NCBI GenBank assembly: GCA_040394475.1
Contig: JBEBSD010000040.1
Span: 1 to 54,397, forward strand
Length of the DNA: 54,397 nt
Direction of reading: 5' to 3'
Source of the DNA: JBEBSD01 sp040394475
GTDB taxonomy: Bacteria; Bacteroidota; Bacteroidia; Cytophagales; Spirosomataceae
Shown here: positions 8,801 through 17,100 of the stretch, piece after piece
Numbering within the stretch: position 1 is the first letter of the stretch
Layout of the letters: each line of letters opens with the position of its first letter
Notes under the pieces: generated by a model
The model's database searches: none
Seen by the model: the letters and a program-made list of their open reading frames with translations, nothing else
Told to the model about the DNA's origin: nothing
Position numbers and translations under genes: made by a program

Positions 8801-8875
8801 GGTGGGTGCGGTGGGTGCGGTGGGTGCGGTGGGTGAGCGGAGTCGAACCCAGGAGTCGAACCCAAGGAGTCGAAC
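8801..8875. repeat. 9-bp tandem repeat plus GGAGTCGAAC triplet
   Basis: Four copies of GGTGGGTGC (the last ends in A) at 8801-8836 pass directly into three copies of GGAGTCGAAC starting at 8839, 8852 and 8866. The 20-mer GGGTGAGCGGAGTCGAACCC at 8831-8850 recurs exactly at 54356. It resembles the GAGCGGAGTCGAA motif that is scattered in many Bacteroidota intergenic regions. Confidence 0.9.
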
Positions 8876-8890
8876 GCGGGGGATGGCGGC

Positions 8891-8945
8891 CTTTTACAGA
8901 CGAAAAGCCGGCGCTTGGGAGCGACCGGCTTTTCGTCTGTAAAAG
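8891..8945 (-). terminator. 21-bp perfect hairpin after gldN
   Basis: A perfect 21-bp inverted repeat (8891-8911 with 8925-8945) encloses a 13-base loop that can itself pair CGCT with AGCG. Read on the minus strand it follows the gldN stop by 11 bases. Its inner part, CCGGCTTTT, gives a GC stem followed by a short T-run, so it should end the gldKLMN transcript. The outer arms are much longer than a terminator needs. Confidence 0.8.
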
Positions 8946-8956
8946 GGATGAGCTTC

Positions 8957-9976
8957 TTAATATTCCCATAACCCGTGTTCTTTTTCCATTAATTCCTGCT
9001 CGAATTGCAGGGATTTGAGTAAGCCTTCTTTCCCCCCTTTATATAAATCCAGGAATCCTTTGTCTTCCGGGTTGGAGTACTTGGTGATTCTTCCCCAGAA
9101 CAAGCGGTTATCAAAGGCATCTGCCAGGTTTTTATGTTGGGCGTCATTTTGCGCATTGTACCAGATATACCGTTTGGAATCGCTCCGGAACAGGCGCTCG
9201 ACGTCTTTATAACGGAACGACGCGACGGGCTTCTCGATTCCCAGGTCATTCTGATCGGCCGGCAGGTAAATGGTAATGGTCTGAATATCCATATACAGCC
9301 GGGAGCGCTTTTTATCAAATACCCAGTTCTCTTTCAGTTCGAGGATACTCAACTGATTCGGGAAATATTCATCTTCTGTCGGGGCCAGCGCCTGTTGCTG
9401 AAACGCATCTGCGGGCGCAGCAGCTCCTGTGTCAGCTGCCGCTACGTTTTCGGCAGGTGTTTTCTTTTGGACAGGGGTTCCCCAACCGTCATCTTCGCTT
9501 TCCTTCGGTTTTTGCGGAGTGGCAGGATTCCCCCATCCATCGTCCGCAGGTTGAGCTGCGGTTTTGTCGGTGCTTCCCCACCCGTCGTTGGTAGTCTGTC
9601 CGAATCCTGCCGCGATTTCATCCGCAGACAAGCCGCCGCCCTGGTTCGGGATGATCAGGTTGTGGCGAAGTCCTTCGGTGTCCAGTTTGGTTTTACAGGA
9701 GTCATTGGTATAGGCATCCAGCAATCCCGCTTTTGCGGCATCCAGCAGGTAACGGGTTATTTCATTGTTAACAGAGAACATGGGTAAATTCTGCTTCTCT
9801 TTCAAATCGACCCGTCTCCACAAGGTTTTTTTCATCAACACATCACTATCGGGAATCGGGTGCGCTGAAAACGCATTGTCCGTCGAATCCACCCGCTCCT
9901 GCGCAAGCACCAGCGAGGGAATCGCTGCCAGGGCAAAGAGAGAAAAGCCGGCTACCAGGTGTTGTTTCATTTTCAT
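8957..9976 (-). CDS. gldN: Type IX secretion / gliding protein GldN
   Basis: GldN (PorN) is periplasmic and forms the outer-membrane-associated ring of the type IX secretion system with the lipoprotein GldK. The 339-residue protein has a signal peptide ending near VLAQ (residue 26). The conserved N-terminal part includes DVLMKKTLWRRVDLKEKQN; the C-terminal part includes ILELKENWVFDKKRSRLY, the region that defines the family. Between them is a low-complexity linker of about 60 residues with three DGWG motifs at residues 131, 146 and 163. It is last in the gldK-gldL-gldM-gldN series and is followed by the long hairpin at 8891. Confidence 0.93.
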   Translation of the reverse strand: MKMKQHLVAGFSLFALAAIPSLVLAQERVDSTDNAFSAHPIPDSDVLMKKTLWRRVDLKEKQNLPMFSVNNEITRYLLDAAKAGLLDAYTNDSCKTKLDTEGLRHNLIIPNQGGGLSADEIAAGFGQTTNDGWGSTDKTAAQPADDGWGNPATPQKPKESEDDGWGTPVQKKTPAENVAAADTGAAAPADAFQQQALAPTEDEYFPNQLSILELKENWVFDKKRSRLYMDIQTITIYLPADQNDLGIEKPVASFRYKDVERLFRSDSKRYIWYNAQNDAQHKNLADAFDNRLFWGRITKYSNPEDKGFLDLYKGGKEGLLKSLQFEQELMEKEHGLWEY

Positions 9977-10000
9977 ACCTCACAAAATTTTGATGGTCCT

Positions 10001-10022
10001 CTATATAACGACTATATAACGA
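10001..10022. repeat. 11-bp tandem duplication before gldN
   Basis: CTATATAACGA occurs twice in tandem in the 60-base gap between gldM and gldN. It may be a recent slippage product. It is AT-rich and sits upstream of the gldN start. Confidence 0.75.
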
Positions 10023-10036
10023 CGAAACTATACAAA

Positions 10037-11629
10037 TCAGTTTAAAATGATAATCTCATGTGGATTTCCAACATCCACCGTGCTGATATCTCCTTTGAAA
10101 TTTCTGCGTTGAACACCTTTAATTTCAATGACATACCGGTCACCGGGCTGTGCGGAGGCTGCAAGGCTGGCGATCGAGCCGCCGCCGCCTGAAAGCGTCA
10201 GGGGGCCTGCAACCCGGCGTGTGCCTCTGGCCAGGGAGACTTCAATTTCAGAAACCCGGAAGTTGGCATCATCCGGTGAATAATTCTTAAACCCTTCGTC
10301 AGGGATGGCTACCACTTGGATGCTCCTTACCGAAGAGGCCGATTCCCCTGCTTTTACGTTTATCGGGCGACCTCCGACACGCACTTCCAGGCTTGGCTTC
10401 GGTACCCGGTTGACTTTAAACGGTTCGGTACCTAATAAATTGCCCTGGTTGCTGATCGATAAACTTACCTGGGCTTTGTTAGGAACAACCGTAATCTTGC
10501 CTTTACCGGTACTGATAATTTCAGCGCCGTCGGCAGAAAAATTAGGCGCCCACAATGCGCCGAGCGCAGGGCTCTGGATACTCAGTTTGTTGGCACAGCC
10601 GAAGTACAGCGGCGGCATAGTACCTGTCTCGATCTGGTAAGTAGGGCGGGCGACGAAATATTCTTCCTCAAGACGGTACGTAGTATCGCGGCCGGAAGGG
10701 GTAGGGATGGTGATCGTTCCCTGTAAGATTTTACGGGCAAGTCCTTCTGCGTCATACCCGCCTCCCTGTGCGGTGAATTCAATGAGTCCTACACCATTCT
10801 CTACCTGCAGCGGAGAACCGTTCAGGCTCATACGGGGCGTAAGGCCGGAAGCAGAGGCGGCAATGAACATCTGTCCTTTAAACTTGGTGCCGGCCGCTAC
10901 TATTTTGGATTCTGCACTCATCATGGCCAGGACACGATCGAATTTGATATCCGCTGCCCCTACTTTGCTGGCCAGCTGGTTCAGCACATCACTTTCCATG
11001 CGCCGGATATCGGTTTGTTTCTGACTAAGAACCGCAAGTGCGGCGGCTACGGGTGTTTCTCCGAAATTAAGCTGTGCAAAATCTTTTCTACGCTGATCTG
11101 CGCTGTTTTTGGCAATAGGATCGTCTTTCCCATCTTGTGCCAGAGGGGCGTATTTGCTGCTGGAATATTTCTCCAGGGTAGTTACAAATGCATTCAGACG
11201 ATCTTTTAAGGGATAGGCCTTTCCGTTGCGGTTGCCGCCGATCATCAGTTGCCCTACTTTTGCTTCTTCCTGAGGATTTTTGATGGTGCCGTCTTCCTTG
11301 AGCCCGCTACCGGCTTCGTCAATGATTTCTTTTTTAAGTACCTCTAATTCATTGATAACAGCGGCTGTGGCTTCCCTGACTTCATTGGCCTGGTTGAGGA
11401 TGGCGACGTCAGCTGCACGGTTGCCTGATTTCTCCACGGCAGCCTTTATTTTCAGCTGTGTTTCCTGATTTTGTAAATTGACCGCTCCGGAAGAGAGTTC
11501 CAGTGAATTATTAAGGAGGATAAATTTTTCTATAATAGCTGAACTAACCTGTAATGCAAGCATTGCCGTTAATACCAGATACATCATCCCGATCATCTTC
11601 TGACGGGGTGTTTCTTTTCCACCTGCCAT
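10037..11629 (-). CDS. gldM: Gliding motility / T9SS motor protein GldM
   Basis: GldM is the single-pass inner-membrane protein whose periplasmic domains span to the GldKN ring. With GldL it forms the proton-driven motor of the type IX system. The 530-residue protein begins MAGGKETPRQKM, keeping Arg9 of the family, followed by one transmembrane helix (MIGMMYLVLTAMLALQVSSAII). The rest is periplasmic: a helical D1-like domain to about residue 220 and then beta-rich domains with a glycine-rich loop LSGGGGS near the C-terminus. It is 48 bases downstream of gldL and 60 bases from gldN. Confidence 0.96.
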   Translation of the reverse strand: MAGGKETPRQKMIGMMYLVLTAMLALQVSSAIIEKFILLNNSLELSSGAVNLQNQETQLKIKAAVEKSGNRAADVAILNQANEVREATAAVINELEVLKKEIIDEAGSGLKEDGTIKNPQEEAKVGQLMIGGNRNGKAYPLKDRLNAFVTTLEKYSSSKYAPLAQDGKDDPIAKNSADQRRKDFAQLNFGETPVAAALAVLSQKQTDIRRMESDVLNQLASKVGAADIKFDRVLAMMSAESKIVAAGTKFKGQMFIAASASGLTPRMSLNGSPLQVENGVGLIEFTAQGGGYDAEGLARKILQGTITIPTPSGRDTTYRLEEEYFVARPTYQIETGTMPPLYFGCANKLSIQSPALGALWAPNFSADGAEIISTGKGKITVVPNKAQVSLSISNQGNLLGTEPFKVNRVPKPSLEVRVGGRPINVKAGESASSVRSIQVVAIPDEGFKNYSPDDANFRVSEIEVSLARGTRRVAGPLTLSGGGGSIASLAASAQPGDRYVIEIKGVQRRNFKGDISTVDVGNPHEIIILN

Positions 11630-11677
11630 ATGGTTCAGTGATAAATTTTCTGTGAAGGAATAATTAAAGAAATTGAC

Positions 11678-12490
11678 TTAGGCATTGCCTCGCATTGCGG
11701 TTAACATGTTACCATAAACTGTATTCAGTGAGGTGATGTTACCGGTAAGCTTGTTCATCTCACTTTTAAAGGTCTGCGATTCTTTGGAGGCGTCAGTAAT
11801 ATTCTCCATGGCGGCTGTCAGACTGGAGTAGAAGGCATTCACGGCTTTCAGGTGCTTCTGCGTATCCTGTAACTCAAGCTCGTAAACGGCATTCAGTGCA
11901 CCCATATTTTTGGTAACTGCCTGGAATTGCTCCCGGTAGGCCTGGGCATCTTTGGTGGCATCGGTCATGGAAGACATAGCGGAAATGGCAATTCCGTATG
12001 ATTTATTCATATCGCCGATGGCGGCTGAAGCATTCCTGACGTTAGCGGCATACTCTTCGGTGGCTACTGTAGCGCTGGTCAGGGTATTGATCTGGCCCAC
12101 CGTTTCGGTCAGGTTCCGGAAGCCTTTGCCGAGGTTTTCGAAAATTTCGGGGGTTACTTTAGCATTGGCAAGGGCCTTGTCCAGTCCTGCGGTCAGCCCG
12201 GCGCCGGTGTTGAGTTCGCGGGATGCTTTCGGGCCTGTATAATTATCGGCAAGTTCCGGATACACCCTTTCCCAATCCGGGTCTTTGGCTTTTTTCTGAA
12301 CTGCTTCCGCAAGTGCATACATCAAAAAGATAAACGCTTCGGTACCTAGTCCTATGGTCAGCATTTCGCTACCACCATCCCAGTGTTGTATTTTAAACAA
12401 GGCGCCGACAATTACGACTGCAGCACCGACACTATATGCAACTGGTAATACTCTATCAAAAAAGAAACTGGAGCCGCTACTCTGAGCCAT
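11678..12490 (-). CDS. gldL: Gliding motility / T9SS motor protein GldL
   Basis: GldL forms a membrane pentamer around the GldM helices and couples proton flow to motion. The 270-residue protein has two N-terminal transmembrane helices, about residues 15-34 and 44-63. They frame the family sequence GALFKIQHWDGGSEML. Glu51, within GLGTEAFIF, corresponds to the essential membrane glutamate known in Flavobacterium GldL. The long C-terminal part is cytoplasmic and helical, with repeated NTLT/NTVY-like segments. Between gldK and gldL lies a terminator-like hairpin. Confidence 0.96.
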   Translation of the reverse strand: MAQSSGSSFFFDRVLPVAYSVGAAVVIVGALFKIQHWDGGSEMLTIGLGTEAFIFLMYALAEAVQKKAKDPDWERVYPELADNYTGPKASRELNTGAGLTAGLDKALANAKVTPEIFENLGKGFRNLTETVGQINTLTSATVATEEYAANVRNASAAIGDMNKSYGIAISAMSSMTDATKDAQAYREQFQAVTKNMGALNAVYELELQDTQKHLKAVNAFYSSLTAAMENITDASKESQTFKSEMNKLTGNITSLNTVYGNMLTAMRGNA

Positions 12491-12541
12491 ACATATTAAT
12501 AGTTAACAGTGGAAAAAATTGGGTTTAATCGATTTATACTT

Positions 12542-12569
12542 AAAAAGGAAGCAACGTACGGCTGCTTCC
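12542..12569 (-). terminator. Terminator-like hairpin between gldK and gldL
   Basis: On the minus strand the stem GGAAGCA...TGCTTCC (12569-12563 with 12553-12547, 9-base loop) is followed directly by TTTTTA. This is a weak intrinsic terminator lying 19 bases after the gldK stop and inside the gld operon, where it could lower gldLMN relative to gldK. Confidence 0.6.
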
Positions 12570-12587
12570 GAAATATAGCAGTTGGTC

Positions 12588-13655
12588 TTAACGACGGCTG
12601 TTTCCTTTACGGCCTTCAATATTCAGCATGACGTTCCGGAAACCGATATAGGCCCTCCGTTCATGCTCAAATTCAAAGCTTCTCGTGCCGCTTTGCAGGA
12701 AGTAAGCGACATCTTTCCAGGACCCGCCCTTGATGACTTTACGCGGTTCGTTGGGATTCGTATGGTTCGGGTTCATATCCCAGGTAACGGCATAGGCATT
12801 GTCGGCATAGGCATCCAGGGTCCATTCCGCCACGTTCCCGGCCATGTTGTACAGACCGAAATCGTTAGGGTTATAGGCGTTGGCCGGAGCTGTATAGGGA
12901 TAACCATCGGCGTCGTAGTTACCGCGCTGCGGTTTGAAATTTGCAAGATAACAGCCCTTTGCGTTGATGGCATAGGGATTTCCCCATGGGTACTTGGCGC
13001 CTGCCCTGCCTCCTCTGGCCGCCCATTCCCATTCGGCCTCTGTCGGTAACTTAAACTCGGGAGAAGGCATCAGCCCCTCTTTCATCCGGAAGTCGTTGTA
13101 AAGGTTGGAACGCCATTTGCTGAAATAATTGGCAGCAATCCAGCTGACGCCGACAACAGGATAGGTATCAAAAGCCGGGTGCAGAAAATAATATTCCACC
13201 ATGGGATCCCCGTTGGTGTAGGTGAAATCCCGGGTCCATACAGTGGTGTCCGGGTAATACTCCTTCATAATGATATCTTCACCCAGGACAGCAATAGAGT
13301 CTGTCAGCAGGGCATTCACGAACTGGCGGTATTCGTGGTTGGTAATTTCCGTGTCATCCATATAAAAGGCACTGATCGTCACCCTTTTATTCATATTGGA
13401 CATTGTAGCCGCAATATCCTCGTCGGTTTGCCCCATCACAAAGGAACCTGATGGAATAGGGACCATTCCCGCAGGAGTAGTTTGCCGGTATCCTTTCCGG
13501 GCAGTGGCGGTGATTTCGCCGTTACTTACTCCATTGTCGTCATTTCCTCCGCCCCCGAACTTATTCTTAATAAAACCGCAGCTTTGGAAGGAGATTACCG
13601 CCGTAAGAATAAAGATGCTCTGAACTCCTCTCCGGAATAACACGTTAAGCTTCAT
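12588..13655 (-). CDS. gldK: T9SS ring lipoprotein GldK
   Basis: GldK (PorK) is an outer-membrane lipoprotein that builds the periplasmic ring of the type IX system with GldN. The 355-residue protein has a signal peptide and lipobox with Cys26 (ISFQSC). It then carries a SUMF1/formylglycine-generating-enzyme-like fold: FVMGQTDEDI, FYMDDTEITNHEYRQFV, LPTEAEWEWAARGG, NMAGNVAEWTLD and KVIKGGSWKD are all visible. In GldK this fold is structural and not known to be catalytic. It begins a transcript with its own -7 box 186 bases upstream and is followed by gldL, gldM and gldN. Confidence 0.95.
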   Translation of the reverse strand: MKLNVLFRRGVQSIFILTAVISFQSCGFIKNKFGGGGNDDNGVSNGEITATARKGYRQTTPAGMVPIPSGSFVMGQTDEDIAATMSNMNKRVTISAFYMDDTEITNHEYRQFVNALLTDSIAVLGEDIIMKEYYPDTTVWTRDFTYTNGDPMVEYYFLHPAFDTYPVVGVSWIAANYFSKWRSNLYNDFRMKEGLMPSPEFKLPTEAEWEWAARGGRAGAKYPWGNPYAINAKGCYLANFKPQRGNYDADGYPYTAPANAYNPNDFGLYNMAGNVAEWTLDAYADNAYAVTWDMNPNHTNPNEPRKVIKGGSWKDVAYFLQSGTRSFEFEHERRAYIGFRNVMLNIEGRKGNSRR

Positions 13656-13840
13656 ATTGTTTTTTGCTATTAAGATAAATCAGTACTAAAAACGAGCCCT
13701 GTATCTGCTTTAGTATGTATACTGTTAGCTGTCAGGTTTAAAATTTTATTCCTATAAGACCGCTTGAAAGTCCGCCCGGGAGTTGAAAGCTGGTCTGAAA
13801 CCTTAAATACGTTCACTTCTATGTGTACAGAATTGGACGC

Positions 13841-13848
13841 CAAAGATA
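13841..13848 (-). promoter_or_regulatory. gldK promoter -7 box TATCTTTG
   Basis: The minus strand reads TATCTTTG, an exact TAnnTTTG match, in the 256-base gap between porP and gldK. It implies that gldKLMN has its own promoter and an untranslated leader of about 180 bases. No TTG stands out at -33. Otherwise the gap 13656-13911 shows no gene. Confidence 0.48.
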
Positions 13849-13911
13849 AAATATGGTCTTGTATTTAGCTATCTTTTTTAAAAATCCTCCGAAAAAAACT
13901 GAACCGGAGCG

Positions 13912-14889
13912 CTAATACCGGAACCTCGGGGTCCGGATGATCGTTTTCCTGCCGGCTTTTTGAAGGGGCAGGGCATAGGACAACATGACTTCATAAGAAC
14001 TCGGAGATTTGATGGTGTTACCTCCTTTTACCAAATCATAGGCGCCCGAAATCCGCAGCGATCGGTCACTCAGTAAACTGGCCCCCGCATGGATGATGGC
14101 AAAGGCATCTTCATGACGGTAGGTGATTCCTCCGAAATAACGCTCGTTATAGGTAACTAGTATGCCGCCTTCGGCTGCCATCGTTCCGGAAGTGGCTTTT
14201 ACCAGTACAATAGGCTGCACCTCAAACTGGTAACCCGCCGAAATAAAAACGCCGGCATTGAAATAATAGGCCCGCCCCAGGGGATTGGTGCCGATTTCGG
14301 TGCCAAGCGCATAGTTGGACGACAATAAATGGACAGCCGATAGCCCTGCATAAAACAGGTTGTTTTCGTAACGGATCCCTACAGCGACGTCCGGTTGAAT
14401 TTCGGATGCAGTCCCGGTAGGAATCAACGGGTCGTCTATCGTCGGATCGCCCGGGCGCAGCTGATCGTAATCCAGGGCCTGGCGGTTAATTCCTGCTCTC
14501 ACACCGGCCGAAAAAAAACCTCCTGACACCTCAAACTTATAGGCTGCCGAAAGCTGGATGTCCTGTTGCGATAAAGGTCCCGTCCGATCATTCAGGGCAT
14601 AAAAACCGATTCCCAGGTTTTTGAAGGGAACACTGGCCGTAATAATCTGGGAAGACGGAGCGCCGTCCTTATCCAGTATCGTGGGTTGGTAGCCGACATA
14701 CTGAGTCCGGTGCATCACCGCAAAACGGGCGACCCCCTCAGCGCCTGCCGCAGCGGGATTATAATAGACCTGGTTGAGGGAAAACTGGCTGAACTGTACG
14801 TCCTTTTGTGCACGGGCCTGCAGCATGGGGAGTAAATAAAGCAGGATGAGGGTAGGCTTGAAAAAACTTTTTATACAGGTAGCGACCAT
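13912..14889 (-). CDS. porP: PorP/SprF family T9SS outer-membrane protein
   Basis: Proteins of this family are outer-membrane beta-barrels that bind type IX substrates or adhesins at the cell surface. The 325-residue protein has a signal peptide ending near ARAQ and then the family start KDVQFSQFSLNQVYYNPAAAGAEG. Alternating hydrophobic beta strands run to a C-terminal end PRFRY. PorP is encoded beside porK-L-M-N in Porphyromonas, and the order here (porP then gldK) agrees. I use the porP symbol by position; many genomes hold several SprF-like paralogs, so orthology is likely and not proven. Confidence 0.88.
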   Translation of the reverse strand: MVATCIKSFFKPTLILLYLLPMLQARAQKDVQFSQFSLNQVYYNPAAAGAEGVARFAVMHRTQYVGYQPTILDKDGAPSSQIITASVPFKNLGIGFYALNDRTGPLSQQDIQLSAAYKFEVSGGFFSAGVRAGINRQALDYDQLRPGDPTIDDPLIPTGTASEIQPDVAVGIRYENNLFYAGLSAVHLLSSNYALGTEIGTNPLGRAYYFNAGVFISAGYQFEVQPIVLVKATSGTMAAEGGILVTYNERYFGGITYRHEDAFAIIHAGASLLSDRSLRISGAYDLVKGGNTIKSPSSYEVMLSYALPLQKAGRKTIIRTPRFRY

Positions 14890-14961
14890 AATCTTGAAAT
14901 TTCATAGGCAATTTAGGAACTATTTTGGTATCAGGATAACGGAAAACGCAAAAAAAAATTG

Positions 14962-14992
14962 AAAAAAAGGCCGAAGATTAGTCTCCGGCCTT
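14962..14992 (-). terminator. Terminator after the hemD-like gene
   Basis: On the minus strand the stem AAGGCCG...CGGCCTT (14992-14986 with 14973-14967) is followed by a run of T. It lies 25 bases past the hemD-like stop codon and separates that gene from porP. Confidence 0.75.
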
Positions 14993-15016
14993 ACTGTTGT
15001 CATATCGTACGCACGA

Positions 15017-15802
15017 TTAGCTGGCTTTGTTGACTTTCTGTATATAAAGTTCCAGAGCGCCCGTCATGGAAGGAGCGTTGGGAAGCGGCGCTTCAATGTC
15101 AAGGATCAGCCCGGCGTCAAGAACGGCCTTGGCCGTGGTAGGACCAAATGCTGCGATCCGGGTATTGTTTTGCTTGAAATCCGGAAAATTGTCAAACAGG
15201 GATTTGATGCCGGAAGGACTGAAAAAGGCAATAATATCATAATAGACGTTTTCCAGGTCCGAAAGATCTGCGGAAACGGTCTGGTACATGGTGGCTTCCG
15301 TAAAATGGAGATCTTCGGTATCCGCAAATTCGGGGATATCATTTCGCCGGACATCCGAACAGGGGTAAAGGAATTTTTCTCCCTTGTGTTTACGGATCAG
15401 ATCAATCAGTTCGGCTGCGGTCTTCGTTCCGTTAAAGATTTTCCGTTTCCGGATGACGATGTATTTCTGCAGGTAATTGGCGGTTAATTCCGAAATGCAA
15501 AAATACTTCATGCTGGCCGGCATCTCAATTTTGGCTTCCGCACAGATGCGGAAAAAATGATCGATGGCATTACGGCTGGTAAAAATGACCGCTGTGTGGT
15601 CCAGGATATTCACTTTCTGCTTTCTGAAGTCTTTGTATGAGACTCCATCCACCTGAATGAATGCCCTGAAATCGACTGTAATGTTGTATTTTTCAGCCAA
15701 ATGAAAGTAGGGAGAATTCTCATCGGCAGGCCTTGACTGGCTTACTAAAAGGCTTCCTACGTGGGTTAATCGGTCTGATTGGATGTTCAACGTTTCACTC
15801 AT
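15017..15802 (-). CDS. hemD: Uroporphyrinogen-III synthase family protein
   Basis: The 261-residue protein has the two-domain HemD fold pattern: VGSLLVSQSRP at the start, AVIFTSRNAIDHFF, KFLYPCSDVRRNDIPE, IIAFFSPSGIKSLFDNF and RIAAFGPTTAKAVLDAGL. HemD closes and rearranges hydroxymethylbilane in heme synthesis. Sequences in this family are very divergent, and in Bacteroidota this gene usually sits beside DUF4271 and T9SS genes, not with other hem genes, so an added or different role is possible. It lies 37 bases after DUF4271. A TACCTTTG box at 15896-15889 inside the end of that gene might give it a separate promoter. Confidence 0.78.
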   Translation of the reverse strand: MSETLNIQSDRLTHVGSLLVSQSRPADENSPYFHLAEKYNITVDFRAFIQVDGVSYKDFRKQKVNILDHTAVIFTSRNAIDHFFRICAEAKIEMPASMKYFCISELTANYLQKYIVIRKRKIFNGTKTAAELIDLIRKHKGEKFLYPCSDVRRNDIPEFADTEDLHFTEATMYQTVSADLSDLENVYYDIIAFFSPSGIKSLFDNFPDFKQNNTRIAAFGPTTAKAVLDAGLILDIEAPLPNAPSMTGALELYIQKVNKAS

Positions 15803-15839
15803 TTAACTCTACGATTTCCGGCTCTGGTCTGTTTGAAAA

Positions 15840-17009
15840 CTACAGAGCAAATTTTACTCCAATTATCAGGGGGATAATTTCAACGACGCAAAGGTACGAA
15901 AATAAATAGAGATTAATAAATCGTTTGGAGCGATTGATCAATACATAAAGGAGCAGAAAGCGAATACCGTAGTAGCAAAAAACGGGCAAAAGCAGGTACT
16001 CCCGGTAGCGGTCCAGCAGGTGGGGAAGGTTGCGGGCAAGCAAGGCAAAACAGACTGTCAGGAACGCATAAAAGAGGAGGGAGGACTGCACGGATTTGAT
16101 AAAATGGAAATCGGCTACATTCGAAAATTTCAAGATGCCGTCGGTTGCCGAGATCAGCAGGTACTTCAGGTAGCACAGCAGGAAACAGAGACCGGTAAGC
16201 TTAAAATAAACGAGTAAGAGGTCGGGCAGGAGGGGGGTGTCATCGGGCATCAGCCGGGTGGGTAACAGCGTGATACCCATGTGGTCAAGGGTGATCAGGA
16301 ACAACGCTATGAGCAGGCTGAGCAGTAGTTCCCCCAGTATAATCACCGGACTGTAGGGGCGGTGATGGTAATAGAGTTCCGAGCGGTAGTCGCGGTTGAA
16401 AAACTCCAGCGGGTTGGCGAGTTTGCCGCTGATAGCAGGAGCGATTGAAAACCCTGCGGCCGCAAGCGCCGTGATGAGAAGGGATACCAGAATGGAAAAG
16501 TCCTGAAACGTGGCGGCGGGCCGGGGTCTGATGCTGACCAGGGAGGCCGGGGCCTGTTGGTCGGCCTCCTTTTTGGGGAAGGCCATATAGGCCGTAAGTC
16601 CGTCAATTCCTTGTGTACCGTACAACGTCAGCAGCAGATCCGCCTCCTGGTGTTGCTGGTAAAGACTGTCGCACGAAAGGGCCAGCCACTGGTTGGGGAG
16701 GATTTTCCGCTGCAGGCGCCCGCCCACAAACAGGTAGCTTTCCGTCCGGGAATGAAGCAACAGCGTATAATGCCTGCTTTGAAGGAGGTGCAGCAGCAGG
16801 CTAACCGACGTCTTTGTTTCATGCAGCGAACGGGTATATGGCACATAATTATCATAATCCTCGCTGTACACCAGCCAGTCATTGTGGTAATCGTGCACCA
16901 CGTAATACTGATCTTCCGGTCCGCTTAAGTCCACGCCGTACGAGAGCAGTCCGCGCAGCAGCAAAGCGGAAAGCAGCAGGATTCGTGCAAGAGTGGCGCC
17001 GGGGTTCAT
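15840..17009 (-). CDS. DUF4271 membrane protein
   Basis: The 389-residue protein has a signal-like N-terminal segment, a soluble region to about residue 165 and then at least six hydrophobic segments (for example ILVSLLITALAAAGFSI, IILGELLLSLLIALFLITLDHMGI, FYAFLTVCFALLA, LLLPVFCYYGIRFLLLYVLI, and LYLFSYLCVVEIIPLIIG). The membrane half matches DUF4271, a Bacteroidota family of unknown function that is commonly next to hemD, as here. It is probably cotranscribed with the hemD-like gene. Any link to the type IX system is positional only. Confidence 0.8.
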   Translation of the reverse strand: MNPGATLARILLLSALLLRGLLSYGVDLSGPEDQYYVVHDYHNDWLVYSEDYDNYVPYTRSLHETKTSVSLLLHLLQSRHYTLLLHSRTESYLFVGGRLQRKILPNQWLALSCDSLYQQHQEADLLLTLYGTQGIDGLTAYMAFPKKEADQQAPASLVSIRPRPAATFQDFSILVSLLITALAAAGFSIAPAISGKLANPLEFFNRDYRSELYYHHRPYSPVIILGELLLSLLIALFLITLDHMGITLLPTRLMPDDTPLLPDLLLVYFKLTGLCFLLCYLKYLLISATDGILKFSNVADFHFIKSVQSSLLFYAFLTVCFALLARNLPHLLDRYREYLLLPVFCYYGIRFLLLYVLINRSKRFINLYLFSYLCVVEIIPLIIGVKFAL

Positions 17010-17021
17010 TTCTTTAGCAAG

Positions 17022-17047
17022 AAAGGGCGGAGTTACCTCTGCCCTTT
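17022..17047 (-). terminator. Terminator after sucD
   Basis: An 11-bp stem with one G-T pair (17022-17032 with 17037-17047) and a TTAC-type loop lies in the gap after the sucD stop. On the minus strand it ends in CCCTTTCTTG, giving a short T-rich tail. Confidence 0.6.
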
Positions 17048-17100
17048 GTTAAGTTGTGTCATGTTCAGGAGATCGAATCGTCCGTCCGCTCCCCGCGGCT

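Noticed and set aside
8831..8875. tRNA-like GGTTCGACTCC on the minus strand
   Set aside because: Only the T-arm-like part is present, in three tandem copies. No acceptor stem, D-arm or anticodon arm surrounds it.
8736..8969. Small frame with repeated RTH residues
   Set aside because: It translates the 9-bp tandem repeat and part of the long hairpin; it is not a gene.
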